Origin: Devosia limi DSM 17137
GTDB taxonomy: Bacteria > Pseudomonadota > Alphaproteobacteria > Rhizobiales > Devosiaceae
NCBI RefSeq assembly: GCF_900128975.1
Contig: NZ_FQVC01000007.1
Coordinates: 186,001 to 250,000 of the forward strand
Direction: 5' to 3'
DNA length: 64,000 nucleotides
In this document: positions 1 to 9,031 of the stretch, one piece after another
Layout of the letters: every line of letters starts with the position of its first letter
How positions within the stretch are numbered: position 1 is the first letter of the stretch
The notes under the pieces: model-generated
Databases searched by the model: none
The model's input: the letters and a program-made list of their open reading frames with translations, nothing else
Told to the model about the DNA's origin: nothing
Translations under genes and position numbers: made by a program

Positions 1-1
1 G

Positions 2-499
2 ATCTGGACGCTGTCCGAGACGACGCGGATCACCGCCAATGAGGGATTGAGCGCCGACGAGCGGGATTACCGCATCACCCATTTTCACCGGCCTTTCCAC
101 GACGCCATCGATGCGGTGCTGGAAATGCGCCGGAGGGCCGGGCAGGACACCATTCTGGTCTGCATGCATTCGTTCACCCCGGTCTATCTGGGGGTAGCAC
201 GGCCCTGGCCAATCGGGCTGATCCACGGCACCGATCCGCGCTTTACCCAGACAGTATACGACGCGCTCAAGGCGGAAGAGCCGGACATGAATGTGGGCTG
301 GAACCAGCCCTATGCGGCGCTCAACGGGGTGACGCTGACGCTGGAAAAGCATGGCGACGGGCGCGGGCTCGAAGCCACGATGATCGAAATTCGGAACGAC
401 GAAATTCTCGAACCCGCCGGGGTCGCCCTATGGGCCAACCGGCTGGCCCGTTGCCTCGAGACGGCGCGTACAGCGCGTGGACTGGCAATGGCTCGCTAG
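2..499 (+). CDS. N-formylglutamate amidohydrolase family protein (5' end outside window)
   Basis: The reading frame is open to the left edge, so the N-terminus is missing and 165 residues remain. The visible part begins with the family-type stretch SETTRITANEGLSADER, then HFHRPFHDAID, the metal-site-like VCMHSFTP and the late GWNQPYA. The family cleaves N-formyl-L-glutamate to formate and glutamate, and some members act on other N-substituted or gamma-glutamyl compounds. The gene lies 36 bp before the permease on the same strand, so it probably belongs to the same transcription unit. In that setting it could release glutamate from a gamma-glutamyl intermediate instead of serving histidine degradation, since no hut genes are visible. 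The TTG at 47 is internal, not the true start. Confidence 0.85.
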   Translation: MWTLSETTRITANEGLSADERDYRITHFHRPFHDAIDAVLEMRRRAGQDTILVCMHSFTPVYLGVARPWPIGLIHGTDPRFTQTVYDALKAEEPDMNVGWNQPYAALNGVTLTLEKHGDGRGLEATMIEIRNDEILEPAGVALWANRLARCLETARTARGLAMAR

Positions 500-535
500 A
501 CCAAGGATATGGGGACTGAAACCAGGGGGACTTGA

Positions 536-2017
536 ATGGCTGAGACCAAGAAGGTCGGCAGTGTTGCCTATGCAACGCGCGACAGTTCGTACTTCGCAAA
601 GCGTGGCCTGATCCGGCACGCCAATGTGTGGCATCTATGGGCGCTGGGCGTTGGCGCCGTGATTTCTGGACACTTCTCGGGCTGGAATGGCGGGCTGCTG
701 CAGGGCGGCTGGGGCGGCATGTTCATTGCCACCATCGTCATCGGCGTCATGTATCTCGGCCTGACCTTCGCCATTGCCGAAATGAGCCCGGCTTTGCCCC
801 ATACCGGGGCCGCCTATTCCTTCGCCCGCACCGCCATGGGCCCCTGGGGCGGGTTCCTCACCGGTCTGGCCGAGAACGTCGAATATGTGCTCACCCCAGC
901 GGTGATCGTGTTCTTCATCGGCTCCTATCTCACCGGGATTTTCGGCACGCCCGACAGTTTCCAACCGGTCTGGTGGGTGCTGGCCTATATCGTCTTTGTC
1001 GGGCTCAATGTGTGGGGCGTGGCGCTCAGCTTCCGGGTGACGCTGGTGGTGACGCTGCTGGCGCTGGCCTGCTTGCTGGTGTTCTGGATCTCGGCCATTC
1101 CGAACATGGATTTCTCCCGCTGGGCGCTCAATATCGGGCCGGGTGGAGTTGAATTGCCAGAGGGCAATGGACCGTTCCTGCCCAATGGCATAATCGGCAT
1201 TTTCTATGCCCTGCCCTTTGCGGTGTGGCTGTTCCTGGCCGTCGAGCAGCTGCCGCTGGCGGCCGAAGAATCGATGGACCCCAAACGCGATATGCCGCGC
1301 GGCATCATCGCGGCCTTCCTCACCCTCGTGGTCTCAGCTTTTGCCATCCTGACACTCAATCCATCGGTGGCGGGCATTGGCTCGTTTGCGCTGGGTTCGT
1401 CGGGCGAACCGCTGCTGGATGGCTTCAAGGCCATCTATGGCGACGGCATTGCCAAGGGGCTGGCGCTGGTGGCGGTGCTGGGGCTGATCGCCTCGTTCCA
1501 CACCATCATCTTCGCGCAGGGCCGGCAGATCTTCTCGCTCAGCCGCGCCGGCTATTTCCCGACCCTGCTGTCGGTGACCCATGACAGCCGCAAGACGCCT
1601 CACATCGCCATGGTGGCGGGCGCCCTGCTCGGCCTCGCCGTAATCCTCTCGGTCTGGTTCCTGGCCGGCGAGGAAAACCGGGGTTCGGTGATCGGCTTTA
1701 CCCTGCTCAACATGGCGGTGTTCGGAGCCATGCTCAGCTACATCATGCAGGGCATCAGCTTCATCCTCCTGCGGCAGAACCAGCCGAACATGGATCGGCC
1801 GTTCCGCAATCCCTTCGGCGTTCCGGGCGCGGCGCTGACCGTGATTATCGCGGCGGTCACCATCTATTTCCAAATCACCGGTGACGCGGCCTATCGCGCC
1901 GGCATTCTGGGCGTGGCGATCTGGTTTGCCGTGTTCATCGCCTATTTCGCGCTGGTCGGCCGTCACAAGCTGATCCTGTCGCCAGAGGAAGAATTCGCGC
2001 TCGAACACAAGGCCTGA
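536..2017 (+). CDS. APC-family permease, ethanolamine permease-like
   Basis: A 493-residue inner-membrane transporter with about 12 hydrophobic segments. Early segments carry GVGAVISGHFSGWN, AEMSPALPHTGAAYSFART and GLAENVEYVLTPAV, which I recognise as typical of the ethanolamine permease (Eat) branch of the amino acid-polyamine-organocation superfamily. It should import ethanolamine or a related amine or amino acid by proton symport. The ATG is preceded by a purine-rich AGGGGG. The next gene, 69 bp downstream, is a gamma-glutamyl-amide synthetase type enzyme, and dehydrogenases follow; that supports an amine or amino-alcohol substrate. Family placement is firm, substrate is inferred. Confidence 0.85.
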   Translation: MAETKKVGSVAYATRDSSYFAKRGLIRHANVWHLWALGVGAVISGHFSGWNGGLLQGGWGGMFIATIVIGVMYLGLTFAIAEMSPALPHTGAAYSFARTAMGPWGGFLTGLAENVEYVLTPAVIVFFIGSYLTGIFGTPDSFQPVWWVLAYIVFVGLNVWGVALSFRVTLVVTLLALACLLVFWISAIPNMDFSRWALNIGPGGVELPEGNGPFLPNGIIGIFYALPFAVWLFLAVEQLPLAAEESMDPKRDMPRGIIAAFLTLVVSAFAILTLNPSVAGIGSFALGSSGEPLLDGFKAIYGDGIAKGLALVAVLGLIASFHTIIFAQGRQIFSLSRAGYFPTLLSVTHDSRKTPHIAMVAGALLGLAVILSVWFLAGEENRGSVIGFTLLNMAVFGAMLSYIMQGISFILLRQNQPNMDRPFRNPFGVPGAALTVIIAAVTIYFQITGDAAYRAGILGVAIWFAVFIAYFALVGRHKLILSPEEEFALEHKA

Positions 2018-2086
2018 GCCAATCTGGGGTCTTGAACCGTGGAGGGATCAAGGCCCCAGCCAAACGACGCAATCGGGAGAGAGAGT

Positions 2087-3448
2087 ATGGCTGCCTATTC
2101 GCTGGAAGCGCTGCGGGAGGATGTGGGTGCGGGACGCATCGATACGGTGCTGGTCGCCTTTCCCGACATGCAGGGGCGGATGATTGGCAAGCGTCTCCAG
2201 GCCGAGTATTTCCTCGACACGGCCCATGACGAAACCCATGGCTGCGATTACCTGCTTGCCGATGACATCGACATGGAGCCGGTACCCGGCTACACGGCGG
2301 CCAATTGGGGCAAGGGCTATGGCGATTTCGTCATGAAGCCGGACCTGACCACTCTGATGAAGGCCACCTGGCTGGAAGGCACGGCCATCGTCCTCTGCGA
2401 TCTGACCGATCACCATCACGAACCGCTCCCCCACAGCCCCCGCGCCATTCTCAAGCATCAGATCGAGCGGCTGGCGGCGATGGGCTACACCGCCAATGCC
2501 GCGACGGAACTCGAGTTCTACCTGTTCGACGACGACTACCGCACGGTGCATGACAAGGGACACCGCAACCTGACCACGTCGGGCTACTACATCGAGGATT
2601 ACCACATCTTCCAGACCACCAAGGAAGAAGGGGTAATGCGTCAGCTGCGCAAGCATTTGCAGGCCTCGGGCATTCCGGTGGAAAGCTCCAAGGGCGAATG
2701 GGGCCCAGGCCAGGAAGAGATCAATATCAGATATGCCGATGCGCTGACCATGGCCGACCGCCATGTGGTGCTCAAGAACGCCACCAAGGAAATCGCCTAT
2801 GGCCAGGGCAAGGCCGTGACCTTCATGGCCAAGTGGGATTTTGGCCTCGCCGGCTCGTCGAGCCATATCCACATGTCGCTGGCCGACAAGGCAGGCAAGC
2901 CGATGTTTGTCGACGCCAAGGACGAGCGCGGCATGAGCGAATTGATGAAGCATTTCATGGCCGGGCAATTGGCCTATGCCCGCGACATCACCTATTTTCT
3001 TGCGCCCTATATCAATTCCTACAAGCGCTACCAGGCCGGCACCTTTGCGCCGACCAAGGCGATCTGGAGCCCGGATAATCGCACCGCTGGCTTCCGTCTC
3101 TGTGGCGAGCACAGCAAGGCCATCCGCGTCGAATGCCGCATGGGTGGGGCCGATCTCAATCCCTATCTCGCCATCGCTGCGCTGATTGCCGCTGGCATCA
3201 GGGGGATAGAGGACAAGCTGCCGCTGGAGCCGGCCTTTGTCGGCGACGCCTATCTGACCGGGACGCTGCGCGAAATTCCCAAGACGCTGCGCGAAGCCAC
3301 CGAAATGCTGCAAAACTCCACGATGCTGCGCGAGGCGTTCGGCACGGCGGCAATCGAGCACTACGTGCATACCGCCGAGTGGGAACAGTTTGAATATGAC
3401 CGCCGCGTCACTGACTGGGAGCTGAAACGCGGGTTTGAACGGAGCTGA
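2087..3448 (+). CDS. Glutamine synthetase-like gamma-glutamyl amine ligase
   Basis: A 453-residue protein of the glutamine synthetase fold, of the type that includes PuuA, IpuC and GlnA4-like enzymes. Metal- and substrate-site features are visible: ATELEFYLF (about residue 140), the SSSHIHMSL histidine region, NSYKRYQAG, and the late VECRMGGADLNPYLA. Such enzymes use ATP to join glutamate to an amine, making a gamma-glutamyl amide. The ATG at 2087 follows GGGAGAGAG, a better start than the in-frame upstream ATG at 2039. It sits between an amine permease and an aldehyde dehydrogenase, so catabolic gamma-glutamylation is more likely than ammonium assimilation. The amine (ethanolamine, alaninol, polyamine) cannot be read from sequence. 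Confidence 0.85.
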   Translation: MAAYSLEALREDVGAGRIDTVLVAFPDMQGRMIGKRLQAEYFLDTAHDETHGCDYLLADDIDMEPVPGYTAANWGKGYGDFVMKPDLTTLMKATWLEGTAIVLCDLTDHHHEPLPHSPRAILKHQIERLAAMGYTANAATELEFYLFDDDYRTVHDKGHRNLTTSGYYIEDYHIFQTTKEEGVMRQLRKHLQASGIPVESSKGEWGPGQEEINIRYADALTMADRHVVLKNATKEIAYGQGKAVTFMAKWDFGLAGSSSHIHMSLADKAGKPMFVDAKDERGMSELMKHFMAGQLAYARDITYFLAPYINSYKRYQAGTFAPTKAIWSPDNRTAGFRLCGEHSKAIRVECRMGGADLNPYLAIAALIAAGIRGIEDKLPLEPAFVGDAYLTGTLREIPKTLREATEMLQNSTMLREAFGTAAIEHYVHTAEWEQFEYDRRVTDWELKRGFERS

Positions 3449-3517
3449 ACCCGCTCCACATGCAGCCTTACCAGACGCCCATAACTGCTGTTGGGTGGAC
3501 ATATACGAGGACCGACC

Positions 3518-4900
3518 ATGACCGAGACGGTAAAAATCATCTCCCCCATTGATGGGAGGGTCTATGCCGAGCGGCCGCTGGCCACCGCCGCCGAGATCGA
3601 GACGGCGGTGACGCGGGCCAAGGCGGCGCGGCGCGGCTGGGGCGAGGTCACCCTTGCCGAACGCACCAAGATCATGAGCCATTTCGTCGATGCGCTGCTG
3701 GCGATGAATGACGATATCGTGCCCGAACTGGCCTGGCAGATGGGTCGGCCGATCCGCTTCGGCGGCGAAAAGCGCGGTGTCGAGGAACGCGCCCGCTACA
3801 TGATCGATCTGGCCGCCGAAGCGCTGGCACCGGCCGAGAAGCCGGGCAAGGACGGCTTTATCCGCTATATCACCCGCGAGGCGCTGGGCACTGTCATGGT
3901 GATCGCGCCGTGGAATTATCCGTTCCTGACGGCGGTCAATTCCATCGTGCCCGGGCTTATGGCCGGCAATTCCATCATCCTCAAGCATGCCAGCCAGACG
4001 CTGCTGGCGGGCGAGCGCTTTGCCATGGCCGCGGTGCGGGCGGGGCTGCCGGATGGGCTGTTCCAGAACCTGGCACTGGACCATGACGACACCGAAAAGC
4101 TGATCGGCTCGGGCGCCATCGACCATGTCAATTTCACCGGATCGGTGGCAGGCGGGCGCCGGATCGAGAAGGCGGCGGCGGGGACATTTGCCACGCTCGG
4201 GCTGGAGCTGGGCGGCAAGGATCCGGCCTATGTGCGGGCTGACGCCGATCTCGCCAATGCGGCGGAAAACCTCGTCGATGGGTCGTTCTTCAATTCCGGG
4301 CAGAGCTGCTGCGGGGTCGAGCGCATCTATGTGCATGAAGCCGTCTATGACGATTTCGTCGAGCGCTTCGTTGAAAACGCCCGGGGCTGGGCGCTGGGCA
4401 ATCCGATGGATCCCGATACAATTGTCGGCCCGATGGCGCGCGGCAATTTTGCCGATCATGTGCGCCTGCAGACTGCCGAAGCCGTGCGCAGCGGTGCGAC
4501 CCGGCTGCTCAATGCCAGCCACGAACTGGACCAGCATGGCTCGCCCTATCTGGCGCCCGAAGTGCTGACCAATGTGAACCACCAGATGTCGGTGATGCGC
4601 GAGGAAAGCTTTGGGCCAGTGGTGGGGATCATGAAGGTTGCCGATGACGACGAAGCGGTGACGCTGATGAATGACAGCCCCTATGGGCTGACGGCCTCGA
4701 TCTGGACCGGCGATCTCGATGCCGCGGCGCGGCTGGGATCGCGGGTAGAAACCGGAACGGTGTTCGCCAATCGCTGCGATTACCTCGATCCGGCACTGGT
4801 CTGGACCGGCGTCAAGGACACCGGCAAGGGCGGCGCGCTGAGCGAGATCGGCTATGCCAATCTGACCCAGCCGAAGAGTTACCATCTGAAGCGGGTGTAA
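3518..4900 (+). CDS. Aldehyde dehydrogenase family protein
   Basis: A 460-residue NAD(P)-dependent aldehyde dehydrogenase. The oxyanion/cofactor segment VIAPWNYPF, the general base in GLELGGKDP and the nucleophile in FNSGQSCCG are all present, so it should be catalytically intact. The ATG at 3518 has ACGAGG upstream. It follows the gamma-glutamyl ligase by 69 bp and precedes the iron alcohol dehydrogenase, both on the same strand. In context it probably oxidises the aldehyde formed from the gamma-glutamylated amino alcohol. Length is slightly shorter than the usual 480-500 residues but no catalytic block is missing. Confidence 0.9.
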   Translation: MTETVKIISPIDGRVYAERPLATAAEIETAVTRAKAARRGWGEVTLAERTKIMSHFVDALLAMNDDIVPELAWQMGRPIRFGGEKRGVEERARYMIDLAAEALAPAEKPGKDGFIRYITREALGTVMVIAPWNYPFLTAVNSIVPGLMAGNSIILKHASQTLLAGERFAMAAVRAGLPDGLFQNLALDHDDTEKLIGSGAIDHVNFTGSVAGGRRIEKAAAGTFATLGLELGGKDPAYVRADADLANAAENLVDGSFFNSGQSCCGVERIYVHEAVYDDFVERFVENARGWALGNPMDPDTIVGPMARGNFADHVRLQTAEAVRSGATRLLNASHELDQHGSPYLAPEVLTNVNHQMSVMREESFGPVVGIMKVADDDEAVTLMNDSPYGLTASIWTGDLDAAARLGSRVETGTVFANRCDYLDPALVWTGVKDTGKGGALSEIGYANLTQPKSYHLKRV

Positions 4901-4929
4901 TGCCCGGAACGCTCCCAACCCACGGGGTC

Positions 4930-5021
4930 ATCCCGGCGCAGGCCGGGATCCTTGTCCGTGGTCAACCGCAACATCCAGCGTGTGGCAGACCCACCGCATG
5001 GATTCCGGCCTCCGCCGGAAT
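4930..5021. repeat. Two intergenic palindromes (GCCGGAAT family)
   Basis: Two short perfect inverted repeats lie in the 150 bp between the aldehyde and alcohol dehydrogenase genes: ATCCCGGC/GCCGGGAT at 4930-4949 and ATTCCGGC/GCCGGAAT at 5002-5021. Each is an 8 bp stem with a 3-4 base loop. The same units recur near 41.7-41.8 kb, and a related one lies at 13.1 kb. They look like REP-type extragenic palindromes, here inside an apparent operon. Confidence 0.7.
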
Positions 5022-5050
5022 GACACCGTGAATGTGAAGGCAACAGCGCC

Positions 5051-6205
5051 ATGACCAAAGCCAATTGGAACTACCCCACCGCCATCAAGTTCGGCCCCGG
5101 CCGCATTGCCGAGTTACCGGAGGCGCTGAAGGCAGCCGGGATCAGCAAGCCCTTGCTGGTGACCGATGCGGGGCTGGTCAATCTGCCGGTAACGCAGAAC
5201 GCCATCGCGCTGCTCAGAAATGCCGGCATTCCGGTTGGCGTATTTGCGGAGGTCAAACCCAATCCAATTTCGGCCAATGTCGAGGCCGGCATCAAGGTGC
5301 TGCGCGAAGGTGGGCATGATGGCGTCATCGCCTTTGGCGGCGGCTCGGGCCTCGATGTCGGCAAGGTCATTGCCTTCATGGCCGGGCAGACCCGGCCGAT
5401 GTGGGATTTCGAGGATATCGGCGATTGGTGGACCCGCGCCGATCCCAAGGGGATTTTCCCGATCATCGCCGTCCCCACCACCGCAGGCACCGGCTCGGAA
5501 GTGGGCCGCGCCGGGGTCATCACCGACGAAACCACCCATACCAAGAAGGTGATCTTTCATCCCCTGATGATGCCCAAAGTGGTGATCATCGATCCCGAGC
5601 TGACGGTGGGCATGCCCAAATTCATCACCGTGGGTACCGGCATGGACGCGCTGGCCCATTGCCTCGAGGCCTATTGCGCGCCGGGCTATCACCCCTTGGC
5701 CGATGGCATAGCCGTCGAGGGCATGCGGCTGGTGTTCGAGAACCTGCCCAAGGTCTATGCCAATCCCAATGACGTCGAAGCACGCGGCCACATGATGAGT
5801 GCGGCGGCGATGGGCGCCACCGCATTCCAGAAGGGACTCGGCGCCATTCACGCCCTCAGCCATCCGGTTGGGGCGCTCTATGACACCCACCACGGCATGA
5901 CCAATGCGGTGTTCATGCCCTATGTGCTGGCGGTCAACAAAGCTGCCATCGAAGCCCGCATTGCCCGGTTGGCCGCCTATCTCGGCTTGTCACCGAGCTT
6001 TGAAGCGTTCCAGCATGCCGTGCTGGCCCTGCGGGCACGGCTCGATGTGCCCCATACCCTGGCGGACTTCAATGTCGATGGCAGCAAGCGCGAGCTGATC
6101 GGCGACATGGCAATTGTCGATCCCACGGCGGGCGGCAATCCGATTGAACTGACCAAGGCACGGGCGCTGGAGATCTTTGACCGGGCGATGGAGGGGCGGA
6201 TTTAA
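5051..6205 (+). CDS. Iron-containing alcohol dehydrogenase
   Basis: A 384-residue group III (Fe-dependent) alcohol dehydrogenase. It shows the NAD-binding FGGGSGLDVGK (about residues 95-105), TAGTGSE, and the metal-ligand regions MDALAHCLEAY and HALSHPVGALYDTHHG. It would oxidise a primary alcohol to an aldehyde. An alcohol dehydrogenase is not needed for polyamine breakdown by the Puu route. Its presence beside the gamma-glutamyl ligase and aldehyde dehydrogenase therefore points to an amino alcohol such as ethanolamine. This is the last gene of the plus-strand run, followed by repeat elements and an opposite-strand gene. Confidence 0.9.
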   Translation: MTKANWNYPTAIKFGPGRIAELPEALKAAGISKPLLVTDAGLVNLPVTQNAIALLRNAGIPVGVFAEVKPNPISANVEAGIKVLREGGHDGVIAFGGGSGLDVGKVIAFMAGQTRPMWDFEDIGDWWTRADPKGIFPIIAVPTTAGTGSEVGRAGVITDETTHTKKVIFHPLMMPKVVIIDPELTVGMPKFITVGTGMDALAHCLEAYCAPGYHPLADGIAVEGMRLVFENLPKVYANPNDVEARGHMMSAAAMGATAFQKGLGAIHALSHPVGALYDTHHGMTNAVFMPYVLAVNKAAIEARIARLAAYLGLSPSFEAFQHAVLALRARLDVPHTLADFNVDGSKRELIGDMAIVDPTAGGNPIELTKARALEIFDRAMEGRI

Positions 6206-6234
6206 GCCTTAAATCAAACTACAAATTCGGGCTG

Positions 6235-6430
6235 CCCGCGGACTTGATCCGCGGGTCGCTCGCCGCACATGCCGTGTTGAGAATGGCCCACGGGTCAAGC
6301 CCGCGGGTAGCGCAGTGGGTGGGATAGTGTAAGGAAATCCCAAAACACTAGTCGCCGTCATTGCCTGGCCTGTCCGGGCAATCCATCTTCGGAGCTGGAG
6401 GCACCGGGACGTGCCCGGTGGTCACGATGG
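6235..6430. repeat. Cluster of intergenic palindromes
   Basis: The 250 bp between two convergent genes is almost all repeat. One part (6235-6307) has CCCGCGGA-cttga-TCCGCGGG followed by CCCACGGGTCAAGCCCGCGGG. A second part (6358-6430) pairs TTGCCTGG with CCGGGCAA, then after ATCCATCT carries CACCGGG-acgtg-CCCGGTG. Close relatives stand at 24.6, 56.4 and 62.5 kb. They could fold as bidirectional terminators for the flanking convergent genes, but no T-run is present. Confidence 0.7.
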
Positions 6431-6455
6431 TACGGCGGTCGGGCGCGTGCGCCGC

Positions 6456-7937
6456 CTAGGCAGCGTCTCCCTCGGCAACCTCGTAAACCGTCTCCGCCAC
6501 GCCGATCTCCAGCAAAGTATCGAGATGGGTGGCGACGGCTTCGCCGAAAGCCTGGTTTTCCGGCAGGTCACCGCCGAATACCTCGGTCAGGCTGACCAGC
6601 CCGATATAGAGCTCCTCGGCATCGTCGCCGGCGTCGGCGGCGATGGCCAACATGCGCATGGCGAGGGGATCGCGGACGTCGATGACGTCGCCATTCTCAT
6701 CAATGCCCATGACGTAGCGCATCCAGCCCGCAACGCCGAGCGCCAGCCGCTCGAACGGTGCGTCGGCGGCAAGGCGATCGCGGATGGTACCGAGCAGGCG
6801 CTGCGGCAGCTTCTGGCTGCCATCCATGGCAATCTGCCAGGTGCGGTGCTTGAGGGCGGGATTGCGGAAGCGCTCCAGCAACTGGTCGCGATAGGCGGCC
6901 AGATCAACGCCGGGCATGTCCAGCGTCGGCATGATTTCGAGCGTCTGCATATCGTGGATCAGCTTGGCGAAAGCCGGATCGCCCATAGCGTCCGAGACAT
7001 ATTCATGGCCGGCGAGGTAGCCGAGATAGGCCAAGGTGGAGTGCGCGCCATTGAGCATGCGCAGCTTAATCCGCTCGAACGGCTCGACATCCTCGACCAG
7101 TTGCGCGCCGACGGTTTCAAAGGGCGGACGGCCCTGGGGGAAATTGTCCTCGATCACCCATTGGGTGAAGGGCTCGGTCATGATCGGCCAGGCGTCTTCC
7201 AGACCGGTCAGGCTGGCAATGGTCTCGCGGTCAGAATCGGTGGTCGAGGGAACGATGCGGTCGACCATGGTGCCGGGGAAGGCCACATTGGCTTCGACCC
7301 AATCGCCCAGCTCCCCATCACGCAGGCGGGCAAAATGGGTGACGATCCGGCGGGTGGTCTGGCCGTTGGAGGGCAGGTTATCGCAGCTCATCACCGCGAA
7401 GGGGGCGAGGCCAGCGGCCTTGCGGCGGGCCAGGGCGGCGACGATCAGGCCGGGCGCGCTGCGCGGAGCATCGGGATTTGCGAGGTCATAGACGATATCG
7501 ACATGGCCTTTATCGAGATCGCCGGTCGCCGGATCATGGCAATAGCCCTTTTCGGTGACGGTCAGCGAGACGATGCGGATGGCGGGTGACGCCATCAGGT
7601 CGATCAATGCATCGCGCTCGGTATTGGCGTCGAGCACCTTGAGGATCGAACCGATGACACGGGCACGGGTGCCGGCGGCGTCACGGATGGCGACGGTGTA
7701 GAGACCGTCCTGCGGCTCCAGCGCTTCTTTGGTGTCGGGGCGGCGCAGGCTGGCGCCGACAATCGCCCAATCGGGATGCTGCTTGAGCAGGTCATCGACA
7801 TAGACAGCCATATGGGCGCGGTGGAATGCTCCGATGCCCAGATGCACAATGCCCGGCGTGACGGCGCTGCGGTCATAATCGGGCGTGGCAAAGGCGGTGG
7901 GGGACCCCGAAAGGGTCTTGGCGCTGAGGCGCGTCAT
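6456..7937 (-). CDS. Mannitol dehydrogenase family; probable fructuronate reductase
   Basis: A 493-residue long-chain polyol dehydrogenase. The N-terminal Rossmann part has IVHLGIGAFHRAH. The C-terminal catalytic motif K-x5-N-x2-H is seen in KLRMLNGAHS. The family includes mannitol 2-dehydrogenase and D-mannonate oxidoreductase (UxuB), which reduces fructuronate to mannonate. The divergently placed neighbour is a 2-keto-3-deoxygluconate kinase, two steps further down the hexuronate route, so fructuronate reductase is the better reading. Uronate isomerase and mannonate dehydratase are not in the window. The N-terminal ATG is the first in frame. Confidence 0.82.
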   Translation of the reverse strand: MTRLSAKTLSGSPTAFATPDYDRSAVTPGIVHLGIGAFHRAHMAVYVDDLLKQHPDWAIVGASLRRPDTKEALEPQDGLYTVAIRDAAGTRARVIGSILKVLDANTERDALIDLMASPAIRIVSLTVTEKGYCHDPATGDLDKGHVDIVYDLANPDAPRSAPGLIVAALARRKAAGLAPFAVMSCDNLPSNGQTTRRIVTHFARLRDGELGDWVEANVAFPGTMVDRIVPSTTDSDRETIASLTGLEDAWPIMTEPFTQWVIEDNFPQGRPPFETVGAQLVEDVEPFERIKLRMLNGAHSTLAYLGYLAGHEYVSDAMGDPAFAKLIHDMQTLEIMPTLDMPGVDLAAYRDQLLERFRNPALKHRTWQIAMDGSQKLPQRLLGTIRDRLAADAPFERLALGVAGWMRYVMGIDENGDVIDVRDPLAMRMLAIAADAGDDAEELYIGLVSLTEVFGGDLPENQAFGEAVATHLDTLLEIGVAETVYEVAEGDAA

Positions 7938-7981
7938 CGGTCGAGAATCTCCAAGCTAGGGTGGCGGCACCATAATGCCTT

Positions 7982-8003
7982 CGCATCTTGTATGGAAGAT
8001 GCG
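7982..8003. promoter_or_regulatory. Operator-like inverted repeat between divergent hexuronate genes
   Basis: A perfect 8 bp inverted repeat, CGCATCTT-gtatgg-AAGATGCG, lies in the 155 bp between the fructuronate reductase and KDG kinase starts. A second repeat, CGCAACC-cga-GGTTGCG, is at 8021-8037. A symmetric site between divergent catabolic genes suggests a shared repressor of GntR or LacI type. The regulator is not in view. Confidence 0.45.
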
Positions 8004-8092
8004 GGCGATCAGCACTTTGTCGCAACCCGAGGTTGCGGCGCGGCTGTGTTTACCGGCATAACCCTTACCGAATCCAACGAGGAAGTGCAGCC

Positions 8093-9004
8093 TTGACGCA
8101 AAAGCGGTTCGTAAGCATCGGCGAATGCATGATCGAGATGAGCGGCGGCGAAGATCGCCAATACCGGCTGGGCTATGCCGGCGATACGCTCAACACCAGC
8201 TGGTATATGCGGGCCCTGCTCGGCGATGACTGGTCGGTGGATTACTTCACCGCACTGGGCGATGACCGTTATTCCGGCGAGATCCGCAACTTCCTCGAGG
8301 CCAACAATATCGGCACCAGCCATATCGCCACCATCAAGGGCCGGCGCCCGGGCCTCTATATGATCCATCAGGAAAAGGGCGACCGCCACTTTACCTATTG
8401 GCGCGATACCTCCGCGGCCAAGCTGCTGGCCGAGGACAAGGACGCGCTCAACGCGGCGCTGGACGGGGCCAGCATGGTGTATTTCTCCGGCATCACCCTG
8501 GCCATCCTGCATCCGCGCGCCCGCGGCCGCCTGCTCGGCGCCATCGTCAAGGCGCGCGATGCCGGCGCCAAGGTGGCGTTCGATCCCAATGTGCGCCCGG
8601 CGCTGTGGACCAATGCGCGGGTGATGGGCTCGATGCTGACGGCGGCGGCGAGCCTCTGCGATATCGTGCTGCCGACGCATTCGGACGAAGCCCCGATCTT
8701 TGGCGACAACAGTGTCGAGAACACGGCCGAACGCTATCTCGAACTTGGGGTAGAGGAAGTGGTGGTCAAGGATGGTGCCGATCCGGCGCTGATCGCCACC
8801 GCCAGCGAACGGGTCAAGGTCGGGCCGAAGCCGGGGGCCGTGGTGGTCGATGCGACTGGCGCGGGCGACAGTTTCAACGGGGCTTATCTCAGCGCCCGAT
8901 TGGCAGGCAAATCACTGGCCGAGGCCGCAGAGGCAGCGCACCGGGTGGCGGGCATTGTCATCGGGCAGAAGGGCGCGCTGGTCGATCCGACGCTGTTGCG
9001 GTAG
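8093..9004 (+). CDS. kdgK: 2-keto-3-deoxygluconate kinase (PfkB family)
   Basis: A 303-residue ribokinase-fold sugar kinase. It begins RFVSIGECMIEM and has the N-terminal GYAGDTLNTSWYM typical of KDG kinases. The C-terminal PfkB signature is VVDATGAGDSFNGAY with the catalytic aspartate. It phosphorylates 2-keto-3-deoxygluconate to KDPG for the Entner-Doudoroff aldolase. I chose the TTG at 8093 because ACGAGGAAG lies about 8 bases upstream and the protein then starts at the usual place. The frame runs further back to 7988 but that part has no family match. The alternative ATG at 8129 would cut the first strand. Divergent from the fructuronate reductase. Confidence 0.88.
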   Translation: MTQKRFVSIGECMIEMSGGEDRQYRLGYAGDTLNTSWYMRALLGDDWSVDYFTALGDDRYSGEIRNFLEANNIGTSHIATIKGRRPGLYMIHQEKGDRHFTYWRDTSAAKLLAEDKDALNAALDGASMVYFSGITLAILHPRARGRLLGAIVKARDAGAKVAFDPNVRPALWTNARVMGSMLTAAASLCDIVLPTHSDEAPIFGDNSVENTAERYLELGVEEVVVKDGADPALIATASERVKVGPKPGAVVVDATGAGDSFNGAYLSARLAGKSLAEAAEAAHRVAGIVIGQKGALVDPTLLR

Positions 9005-9031
9005 GGGCACGCTGGGCGGTCCCCTTCTCAA

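Noticed and set aside
2048..4918. A 956-codon open frame on the minus strand
   Set aside because: It is antisense to the ligase and aldehyde dehydrogenase genes, whose motifs are certain. Long antisense frames are expected in GC-rich DNA; its translation is rich in Arg, His and Gly with no family features.
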